Assembly (NCBI RefSeq): GCF_002117485.1
Contig: NZ_CP021030.1
Coordinates: 2,483,001 to 2,547,000, forward strand
From: Rhizobium sp. NXC14
Lineage (GTDB): Bacteria; Pseudomonadota; Alphaproteobacteria; Rhizobiales; Rhizobiaceae
Direction: 5' to 3'
DNA: 64,000 bases
The notes beneath the pieces are model-generated. The model searched no databases. It was not told the origin of the DNA and was given only the letters and a program-made list of their open reading frames with translations. How positions within the stretch are numbered: position 1 is the stretch's first letter; each line of letters begins with the position of its first letter. Below are positions 55,887 through 64,000 of the stretch, piece after piece. Position numbers and translations under genes: made by a program.

Positions 55887-57980
55887 AGCGCCTGCATTGC
55901 GGCCAGGTCTCAAAATCGGAGGCGCGGCGCTTGCCATTGCCTTGGTAATTTCCTTGGCGAGTTGAGCCTGATTGTAGGGCTTTCCCAATCGCGGAAGATC
56001 AATGTCCGTGCCGGCAGGAAGATCGGCATAACCTGTCGCCAGAACGATCGGCAGGTGCGGGTACAGGCCCCGCACCGACAGGGCGAGCTGCGCGCCCGTC
56101 ATGCCGGGCATCGAATAATCGGTGATCATCAAGTCGAAATGCTCACCGCTCCTGATGAGCTCGAGCGCCTCGGAGCCGGAATTTGCTTCGACGACCTCGT
56201 GGCCGAGATCTTCCAGCATGTCGACCGAACTCATCGCGATTAGAGCATCGTCATCGACCAAAAGAATCCTCAGTCTCGACGCGGCTTGAGGTGCAGGCAA
56301 TTCATCGACCGGCCGCTCGGGGCGCAGTCCGGTCGCCGGAAGCCACAATTCCGCGGTCGTTCCCACCCCGACTTCGCTTGTCAGAACAAGAGCCCCATTG
56401 AGCTGGACGGCGAGCCCATGGATCATCGACAGGCCAAGACCTGTCCCCTTTCCGAGCTCCTTGGTCGAAAAAAACGGATCGACTGCCTTCTTCAGCGTGT
56501 CCGCATCCATACCGATGCCGCTATCCGCGACCGCAAGCACAAGATAGCTGCCCTCGCCGACATCGCGATCATTACCGATGACCTGTTCCTCGCGCAGGGA
56601 TATGCACAGCGTGCCTCCTTCCGGCATCGCATCACGGGCATTGACCGCAAGGTTGAGCAGGGCCAGTTCCAGCTGGTTCGCATCGGCGAGCGCCGGCGGC
56701 AACGCAGCCGGCAGCATGGTCTCGATGCTGACCGAGGGGCCGACCGAGCGCCGTAGCAGGTCGTTCATCCCAGAAACCAGCTCGGCGAGATCGACGGCCT
56801 TGACCTGCAGATCCTGCTGTCTTGCAAAAGCCAGCAATCGCTGCGTCAGCGCCGCTCCCCGCTGTGCGCCCTGCAGTGCACCCTCGACCAGACGCGTCGC
56901 CTTGGCATCTCCGGCGACATGCTTTCCCAGCAGCTCCAGATTTCCAAGAACCACCATCAGCAGGTTGTTGAAATCATGGGCGACGCCGCCCGTGAGTTGG
57001 CCGATCGCCTCCATTTTCTGGGATTGGCGAAGCTGCTCCTCGGCGCGCTCACGCTGGGCAACCTCCTCGATCAGGGTCTGATGGGCAGCGTTGACCTCCC
57101 TCGTCCGTTCCCTGACGCGTTCTTCGAGATTTTCGTTGAGCCGTCTCAGATTTTCCTCGGCGGTCTTGCGAGCCGTGGTGTCGGAGCAGACGCCGACGAG
57201 CTTCCTGGCGGAACCATATCTGTCGGCATAGAGCTGCGCGTGGACCTCTGTCCAATGCAAGGATCCATCCGGCCAGATCGTCCTGTGCTCGATCGAATAG
57301 TCCCGCCCGGTGTCGATCGTCTGGCGCAGGCTTGCCTGCACCAGATCCCGGTCCTCGGGATGAATGCTTGCGATCAGATCGTCGAAAGTCACTTCATCGT
57401 CTGGATCTCGGCCGAAAATTGCCTTGCATGTCGCCGAGACTGACAAGGCCGTCGAGGACAGTTCCAGCTCCCATGCCCCGAGACGACCCGCGGCGAGCGC
57501 GGCCTGCAGCCGCCGCTCTCCCTCGCCGAGGGCCTCGAGCTGCGCGCGCGCTTCGTACTGGCGCTGACGTCCCTTCAGGGCGGTCCGGGCAACGCTGATG
57601 AAGGACGTTGCATGGAACGGCCTTTCGAGGAAGGTGACGTTGCCGAGTACCTCGGAAAGCCTGGCCGCACCCGGATTTCGCTCAGGCCCGCCACCCCGCG
57701 TGGTGAGGACTATGAACGGCAGGTCCGACCAGCTCGGCTGTGCCGACACCCAGGCGGCGATCGCCTTCAAATCGCTCGAGCGAACCGCTTCTTCCGTCAG
57801 AACGCCGAACGCGATGTCATCGCTGAGTGACGAGGCGAACATGGAGAGGTCGGCCGCGGCAATGGATGCTAGTCCGGCCTCTTCGATCAACGAAATAGCC
57901 ACCCAGGCGTCACGCCCGGCGGGGGCGTAGATCAGTGCTTTCGGTTTGCCGGAATTAGGAATTGCCGCTATCCCCAACAT
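55818..57980 (-). CDS. Hybrid histidine kinase / response regulator
   Basis: Cytosolic signalling kinase, about 720 residues. Domains in order: a receiver-like domain without phosphoacceptor Asp (about 10-125), a PAS domain (about 160-280, [16 protein letters not shown]), a coiled coil, the kinase core (H-box [12 protein letters not shown]-box [25 protein letters not shown]), and a C-terminal receiver ([28 protein letters not shown]). The ATG at 57980 overlaps the KaiC-like gene end by 26 bases, so the two proteins probably work together. The C-terminus after the receiver is antisense to mobB. Confidence 0.88.
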   Translation of the reverse strand: MLGIAAIPNSGKPKALIYAPAGRDAWVAISLIEEAGLASIAAADLSMFASSLSDDIAFGVLTEEAVRSSDLKAIAAWVSAQPSWSDLPFIVLTTRGGGPERNPGAARLSEVLGNVTFLERPFHATSFISVARTALKGRQRQYEARAQLEALGEGERRLQAALAAGRLGAWELELSSTALSVSATCKAIFGRDPDDEVTFDDLIASIHPEDRDLVQASLRQTIDTGRDYSIEHRTIWPDGSLHWTEVHAQLYADRYGSARKLVGVCSDTTARKTAEENLRRLNENLEERVRERTREVNAAHQTLIEEVAQRERAEEQLRQSQKMEAIGQLTGGVAHDFNNLLMVVLGNLELLGKHVAGDAKATRLVEGALQGAQRGAALTQRLLAFARQQDLQVKAVDLAELVSGMNDLLRRSVGPSVSIETMLPAALPPALADANQLELALLNLAVNARDAMPEGGTLCISLREEQVIGNDRDVGEGSYLVLAVADSGIGMDADTLKKAVDPFFSTKELGKGTGLGLSMIHGLAVQLNGALVLTSEVGVGTTAELWLPATGLRPERPVDELPAPQAASRLRILLVDDDALIAMSSVDMLEDLGHEVVEANSGSEALELIRSGEHFDLMITDYSMPGMTGAQLALSVRGLYPHLPIVLATGYADLPAGTDIDLPRLGKPYNQAQLAKEITKAMASAAPPILRPGRNAGASGANLSKADDSRDEIGDGACVV

Positions 57981-59466
57981 CGCTCGACAGCAGCGGCGCC
58001 GAAGTGCCGATGAATTCAGGCACGCCGCGAAGAACGCCCTGGAACCCGATGAGGGGCTCTCCAAGCGTCAGGCCGGAAGCGTCGATGCGGTACTCCCGGA
58101 TGGTATCTTCGTGAAAGCCGGTCCGCTTCTTGATCACCGAAACCGCCCGCCGTACCTTTCCCGCAGCCTCAAAGTAGCGTAGCAGAATGACGGTATCGGC
58201 GAGATATGTAACGTCGACGGGTGCCTTCATGTCACCAACCAGTCCGTGTTGGGCGACGGTCAGAAAGGTGTTGGCGCCACGCCTGTTCAGATATTGCAGC
58301 AGCTCATGCATGTGAAGGATCAGCGAGTTCTCATCCGGCATTGAAGACTGATATCCGTTGATACTGTCGATGATGACTGTTTTTGCTCCCGATTTGTCGA
58401 CGCAGTCGCGCACCCGGTGGGCGAATTCGCCCGGCGACAGTTCGGCGGCATCGAGCTGTTCGATGTGGATTTGATCCGCATCCCTCATCGCTTCGAGATC
58501 GATTCCGAGCGCCTTCAGGCGCGCAAAGAGCAAGCCGAGCTCCTCGTCGAAGATGAAGGCCGCCGCCTTCTCGCCTCGTGCGACCGCCGCCGCTAGGAAC
58601 TGAAACGAAAACGTGCTTTTGCCTGTGCCGGAAGGACCGAGGATAAGCGTGCTGGAACCTCGTTCAAGGCCGCCCCCAAGAAGAAGGTCCAGCTTCGGGA
58701 TATTGCAGGAAATCTGATCACGGAGGTACGTCGATCTGTGTTCGGCGGCAACAAGACGGGGAAACACCATGACGCCGCCGGTCTGAATGATGAAATCGTG
58801 ATAACCGCCCCGAAAGGCTTGTCCGCGATATTTTATGATCCTTACACGTCGGCGCTCGGAACCGTAACTCGGCGCCAGTTCCTCGAGATGGATGACGCCG
58901 TGAACGACACTGTGCACCGTCTTGTCGAGCACGTCGGAGGTGAGATCGTCGAGCAGAAGGACCGTCGCGCCCCGTCGGGCAAAATAATGTTTGAGCGCCA
59001 GGATCTGCCGACGGTAGCGAAGCGAGCTTTGTGCAAGCAGCCTTATCTCGGAAAGGCTATCGACAACCACGCGGCGAGGATTGACGCGTTCGAAAGCGGC
59101 AAAAATCTCCTTTGTCGTCTCCCCAAGTTCGAGATCCGACGAATAAAGCAGGCTCTGCTGCTGATCGGCATCAAGCAGGCTTTCCGGCGGCACGACCTCG
59201 AAGACCTCGATATTGCCGTCGATCAGCATCCCATGCGACGCGGCGCCGGCCCGCAATTCGCTCTCCGTTTCCGAAAGGGTGATGTAGAGTCCGCGCTCAC
59301 CAAGCCGTGCGCCTTCGATCAGGAACTGCAGGGCAATGGTGGTTTTGCCCGCTCCCGGATTCCCTTCCAGTAGAAACACGTGGCCCGTGGAGAGTCCGCC
59401 CGCCAGAATTGTGTCCAAACCGGACACTCCAGTCCGAGCTTTCGTGGCAGGCACAGCAGTATTCAT
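57955..59466 (-). CDS. KaiC-like two-domain RecA-type ATPase
   Basis: 503 residues with two KaiC/RadA-type ATPase domains. Domain 1 (about 10-245) has GNPGAGKTT, LSETESEL and VVVDSLSEIRLLAQ. Domain 2 (about 250-490) has GPSGTGKST, FDEELGLL and VIIDSINGYQ. At the position of the cyanobacterial phosphorylation pair Ser431-Thr432 I read Thr-Tyr in DVTYLADT (alignment from memory). KaiA and KaiB are not in the window. The gene runs directly into a hybrid kinase gene on the same strand, suggesting a KaiC-kinase output pair rather than a clock of the cyanobacterial type. Confidence 0.88.
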   Translation of the reverse strand: MNTAVPATKARTGVSGLDTILAGGLSTGHVFLLEGNPGAGKTTIALQFLIEGARLGERGLYITLSETESELRAGAASHGMLIDGNIEVFEVVPPESLLDADQQQSLLYSSDLELGETTKEIFAAFERVNPRRVVVDSLSEIRLLAQSSLRYRRQILALKHYFARRGATVLLLDDLTSDVLDKTVHSVVHGVIHLEELAPSYGSERRRVRIIKYRGQAFRGGYHDFIIQTGGVMVFPRLVAAEHRSTYLRDQISCNIPKLDLLLGGGLERGSSTLILGPSGTGKSTFSFQFLAAAVARGEKAAAFIFDEELGLLFARLKALGIDLEAMRDADQIHIEQLDAAELSPGEFAHRVRDCVDKSGAKTVIIDSINGYQSSMPDENSLILHMHELLQYLNRRGANTFLTVAQHGLVGDMKAPVDVTYLADTVILLRYFEAAGKVRRAVSVIKKRTGFHEDTIREYRIDASGLTLGEPLIGFQGVLRGVPEFIGTSAPLLSSDVGDSGNS

Positions 59467-59629
59467 TCATTGTTTCCTTCAGTTTTTATTTGAAGTAGCG
59501 GCGACCGATAGAATGTCAAATCAGCCGCGCAGTCCCATTTGCCGCGGCTTCAAAGAGCTACGGAGGTCCGTTTGGGAAGGTCGTCGGCGCTGATCTGCAT
59601 GCGTGGGCTGTCGGCCGGGAAACAGGCCT

Positions 59630-60523
<894 letters not shown>

Positions 60524-60525
60524 TT

Positions 60526-60540
60526 ATGAAACTTTCTCAT
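60526..60540. promoter_or_regulatory. Candidate LysR binding site
   Basis: ATGA-N7-TCAT, which contains the T-N11-A pattern, lies immediately upstream of the lysR start, in the gap shared with the divergent cupin gene. Confidence 0.4.
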
Positions 60541-60640
60541 AGGTCCTTGCCGGAGATACCATCTAATCCAGGCTAAAGCCACGCGCTACCTATCCTGGAA
60601 CGCGGACGATCCTGTTCGAACGGCAGAGGGAAACACCCTC

Positions 60641-61036
60641 ATGGAAATCAAACGAAACGGTTCGCAGCCATCGGCCAAGGGGCCGAAAGACTGGTTTACC
60701 GGCACGGTGCGTATCGACCCTCTGTTTTCCGTCACCTATCCCGCTCGCGCGGCCGGCGCCAGCGTCACGTTCGAACCCGGCGCCCGCACCGCCTGGCACG
60801 CCCATCCGCTCGGCCAGACGCTGATCGTCACGGTAGGCTGCGGCCGCGTCCAGCGTGGAGGCGGCCCCATCGAAGAGATCCGCCCCGGAGACGTGGTCTG
60901 GTTCGCTCCGGGCGAGCGGCATTGGCACGGCGCCGCGCCAACGACCGCGATGACCCACATCGCCATCCAGGAACAGCTCGAAGGTAAGGTCGTCGACTGG
61001 ATGGAGCATGTCACCGACAGCGAATATCGAGGCTGA
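60641..61036 (+). CDS. Cupin-domain protein
   Basis: Small single-domain cupin, 131 residues. Metal-ligand motifs are [13 protein letters not shown] and [11 protein letters not shown], with the Gly-rich PGDVVW turn between. It resembles quercetinase-like or carboxymuconolactone-associated cupins often found next to LysR and aldo-keto reductase genes. Its regulator and downstream reductase are broken here, so it may be the last intact member of a decaying operon. Confidence 0.82.
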   Translation: MEIKRNGSQPSAKGPKDWFTGTVRIDPLFSVTYPARAAGASVTFEPGARTAWHAHPLGQTLIVTVGCGRVQRGGGPIEEIRPGDVVWFAPGERHWHGAAPTTAMTHIAIQEQLEGKVVDWMEHVTDSEYRG

Positions 61037-61698
<662 letters not shown>

Positions 61699-61703
61699 TC
61701 ACG

Positions 61704-62339
61704 TCATTTCCTTGGCGCCGGGGCATTCTCCTGAAATGCCGGTATCGCTTCGAGCTTCGCAACGATGTCCGCAATACCAGGCCATTGGGCGAGATCGAAG
61801 CCCAAGCGCCGGGCACTGATTGCCTGCGGGAAGAGGAAAATATCGGCAAGACCAGGCCGATCGCCGATGGCGAAGGCACCATGCCTGCGGCCAGCGATCA
61901 TCCTCTCGACGGCGCCCATCCCTTCGCCGATCCAGTGACGGCTCCAGGCTGTGATGGCATCTGCATCCGCCTGGAAGGCGGTCTTGAGATGCAGGCCGAT
62001 CCGCGGCGGCAGTAGCGCGTGGATCTCGGCGGCAATCGCCAGCGCGATCGACCGGGCCTGCGCCCTGTCTTCGGCGGTCTCAGGCATCAGAGGCGGCTCA
62101 GGCTGAATCTCGTCGAGATATTCGACGATCGCCAGCGACTGGGTGATGAGCGCGCCGCTATCCGTCAGCAAAGCCGGCACCAGCCCCTGAGGGTTGACGC
62201 TGCGATATCCATCCTGCCGGCTCTCGGCCTCTTCGCCGAGGATCGAGACCGGCAGTGCTTCGGCCGTCAGTCCCTTCAGGGCGAGCGCGATCCGGACCCT
62301 CGATGTGGCCGAAGAAATTTCATTCTGGTAGAGTTTCAC
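61704..62339 (-). CDS. maiA: Zeta-class glutathione transferase / maleylacetoacetate isomerase
   Basis: 211 residues, thioredoxin-like N-terminus plus helical C-terminus. The zeta signature SSATSRVRIALALKG contains the catalytic Ser, and NPQGLVPALL and TQSLAIVEYLDE are typical. MaiA isomerises maleylacetoacetate in tyrosine breakdown, but no fumarylacetoacetase or homogentisate gene is nearby, so a general GST role is also possible. Confidence 0.8.
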   Translation of the reverse strand: MKLYQNEISSATSRVRIALALKGLTAEALPVSILGEEAESRQDGYRSVNPQGLVPALLTDSGALITQSLAIVEYLDEIQPEPPLMPETAEDRAQARSIALAIAAEIHALLPPRIGLHLKTAFQADADAITAWSRHWIGEGMGAVERMIAGRRHGAFAIGDRPGLADIFLFPQAISARRLGFDLAQWPGIADIVAKLEAIPAFQENAPAPRK

Positions 62340-62350
62340 TGTCTTTCTCC

Positions 62351-62485
62351 CTATTGATCCGAGGAGGCTGCGGACGCCGCCGCGACGAGGCTCGCCAGCG
62401 GCGAAGGCTCGCGCGAACTCACGTCATAAACGCAGGGCGCGGCGAAGACCGTAGCTCCCAGAATGCAGATGATCATCAATCTCAT
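62351..62485 (-). CDS. Small exported peptide
   Basis: 44 residues from the ATG at 62485, which has GGAGG five bases upstream. A hydrophobic N-terminus (MRLMIICILGATVFAAPC) looks like a signal peptide or anchor, followed by an Ala/Ser-rich tail. Lies between ohr and the GST gene on the same strand, 11 bases before the latter. Function unknown; the strong ribosome site is the main support. Confidence 0.5.
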   Translation of the reverse strand: MRLMIICILGATVFAAPCVYDVSSREPSPLASLVAAASAASSDQ

Positions 62486-62525
62486 CAAATCCTCCATCAT
62501 GAGGCCGACCGGCAATCCCTGTGCG

Positions 62526-62942
62526 TCAGGCAACGGTCACTTCGACGTGGATATTGCCGCGCGTCGCCTTCGAATAGGGGCAGGTCCGGTGCGCCTCATC
62601 CACCAGCGCCTTTGCCACATCCGCTTCGATGCCAGGTAGACTGACCTTGAGACGGGCCTGCAGGAAATAGTCGCCATCGGTCGTACCGAGGTCGACCTCC
62701 GCATTCACAGCGGTCTCTGCCGGCAGCCTGACCTTCAGCTTGCCGGCAGCAATGCCGATCGCACCAATGAAGCAGGCCGACCAGCCGGCTGCGAAAAGCT
62801 GTTCGGGATTGGTGCCGGGCCGGGCGCTGCCGGGAGGCGAGAGCCTGATGTCCAGCTCTCCGTCATCGCTCTGCGAGGCGCCGTCGCGTCCGCCGGTGGT
62901 GCGGGTCCTGCCGGTATAAAGTACCTTGTCGATCTTGGTCAC
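62526..62942 (-). CDS. ohr: Organic hydroperoxide resistance protein (Ohr/OsmC)
   Basis: Thiol peroxidase that reduces organic peroxides using lipoylated or other dithiols, 138 residues. The two reactive cysteines lie in AGWSACFIGAI and RTCPYSKATRGN, and GTNPEQLF is the usual Arg/Glu-adjacent loop. Start has a purine-rich AAGGAGTG upstream. Usually regulated by OhrR; no MarR-type ohrR is adjacent. Confidence 0.92.
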   Translation of the reverse strand: MTKIDKVLYTGRTRTTGGRDGASQSDDGELDIRLSPPGSARPGTNPEQLFAAGWSACFIGAIGIAAGKLKVRLPAETAVNAEVDLGTTDGDYFLQARLKVSLPGIEADVAKALVDEAHRTCPYSKATRGNIHVEVTVA

Positions 62943-63121
62943 GGAAACACTCCTTGTTGCGTCGCTTCATGCGACTGGCCGCTACCGCGGCCGGGTTGAC
63001 GGAGTGTGGTTTGACGGATCGATATATCCAGCATGTTTCCGGACTCGGCCGAAATGTCACAAAACGTAGCATCCGGCGTCCAGGACATTTTCCCGTACAA
63101 TCCATTCCGATAATTTCAACA

Positions 63122-64000
63122 TCACCGAATGGTGACTTCAGCCGCCAGTCCGCCACCCGAGCGATTGTAGAGCTTCAGAGAACCGCCGATCTTGGCCGTC
63201 AGTTGCTGGGCGATTGCCAGCCCGAGACCTGTGCCGCCCGTCTCCCGATTGCGGGATTGCTCGAGCCGGAAGAAGGGCTGCATCGCGGCTTCGAGCATAT
63301 CATCCGGAATGCCGGGTCCGCGATCCATAACGCTGATGACGACGGAATTGTCAGCGCCTCGCTCGACGCTGATCTCGGCGGCGCCGGCAAACTTCAAGGC
63401 ATTGTCGATGAAATTCGACAGAATACGGCGAAGGGCGTGCGGCCTGGTGAAGGCGGCGCCTTCAACCAGACCGACGACCGTAACGGCCTTTCCAGTGTCC
63501 TGATAGTCGTAGGCTATACTGTCGATGAACGAGGCGAGATCGATGCGGGCGTTCTTCTCTCCGCTGCCGTGGGCGCTGCGCGCATAGGCGATGCCGTCCT
63601 GGACGAGACGCTGGATCTCGGCGAGATCATGCACCAGCTTGTCCTTCTCAGGTGAATCCTCCGCCATGTCGGCGCGCAGCCGCATGCGGGTGATCGGCGT
63701 CTGCAGATCATGCGAGATCGCCGCCAGTATCTGCACCCGTTCCTCGAGATAATGGGCGATCCTCTCCCGCATCGCATTGAACGCTCTTGCCGCATGCGCC
63801 ACCTCGCTCGGACCGGCCTCGCTCAAAGCCTGACCGTCCTTATCAGGATCGAGCGCATCGGCAGCAGCGGCGAGCTCGCCGAGCGGCCGGATCGCCTGGC
63901 GGACCGCAAACCAGGTGCAGAGAATGAGCAGCGCCATCTGGATCGCGAAAACATAAGGCAGCCATGCGGCGATCGGCATCACGCCTCTCGGTGTGACATC
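63122..64000 (-). CDS. Sensor histidine kinase (EnvZ-like), cut by window edge
   Basis: C-terminal about 292 residues of a membrane kinase; the start is beyond 64000. Visible are the second membrane segment (PYVFAIQMALLILCTWFAV), a HAMP domain (IRPLGELAAAADAL), the H-box (AAISHDLQTPITRMRLRADM), N-box LSNFIDNALKFA, DRGPGIP and GGTGLGLAIAQQL. A response-regulator gene would be expected outside the window. An internal ATG at about 63982 is not a true start. Confidence 0.88.
   Translation of the reverse strand, partial: DVTPRGVMPIAAWLPYVFAIQMALLILCTWFAVRQAIRPLGELAAAADALDPDKDGQALSEAGPSEVAHAARAFNAMRERIAHYLEERVQILAAISHDLQTPITRMRLRADMAEDSPEKDKLVHDLAEIQRLVQDGIAYARSAHGSGEKNARIDLASFIDSIAYDYQDTGKAVTVVGLVEGAAFTRPHALRRILSNFIDNALKFAGAAEISVERGADNSVVISVMDRGPGIPDDMLEAAMQPFFRLEQSRNRETGGTGLGLAIAQQLTAKIGGSLKLYNRSGGGLAAEVTIR

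Overview
The window looks like chromosome (or a stable replicon) of a Rhizobium species of the R. leguminosarum / R. etli group. The reasons are high GC with GC-rich third positions; rhizobial gene types such as an NAD-malic enzyme fused to a phosphotransacetylase-like domain, polar amino-acid ABC systems of the opine-binding class, a class II DAHP synthase and BluB under a B12 riboswitch; and several RIME-like intergenic palindromes. The species assignment is inference. I see no rRNA, tRNA or CRISPR array, and no intact transposon.

Layout. 0.2-2.5 kb: malic enzyme dme. 2.6-10.6 kb: a seven-gene minus-strand operon (M20 hydrolase, M28 peptidase, binding protein, two permeases, ATPase, second binding protein) with a divergent GntR regulator; it reads as uptake and hydrolysis of a conjugated amino acid, peptide or opine. 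10.8-21 kb: RNase H, a DUF2865 protein, bluB with its riboswitch, class I DAHP synthase, a beta-propeller protein, nadE, a DUF1003 protein, a GFA-family protein and an ABC exporter. 21-28.3 kb: class II DAHP synthase, a TadG-like protein, gor, acylphosphatase, a DUF2059 protein, rpiA and gph. 28.3-37.2 kb: RIME and IS110 remnants, an L,D-transpeptidase, fumC, a VCBS-type protein, class I fumarase, a frameshifted small membrane-protein gene and a diguanylate cyclase. 37.3-42.4 kb: a PPOX-family protein, a hydrolase with divergent MarR, a frameshifted ltrA, a DUF971 protein and moaA.

42.6-52.5 kb is the main accessory region: a divergent sugar or polyol catabolic locus. Its left arm is a split transketolase, an FGGY kinase and a SorC-type regulator. 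Its right arm is a ribose-type ABC importer and two short-chain dehydrogenases. An 11-base motif occurs in opposite orientation on the two sides of the divergent promoter region, and a near match lies just before the regulator gene. The likely logic is import, oxidation to a ketose, phosphorylation and two-carbon transfer into the pentose-phosphate pool. The substrate is unknown.

52.7-64 kb: another SDR, a DMT transporter with mobA-mobB, a KaiC-like ATPase overlapping a hybrid histidine kinase, a decaying LysR/cupin/aldo-keto reductase cluster, a zeta-type GST, a small secreted peptide, ohr, and a sensor kinase cut by the window edge.

Several genes are broken by single events: ltrA and a small membrane protein by one missing base in a T run, lysR by one stop codon. 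Sequencing error has to be excluded for each. The aldo-keto reductase is a true multi-lesion pseudogene.
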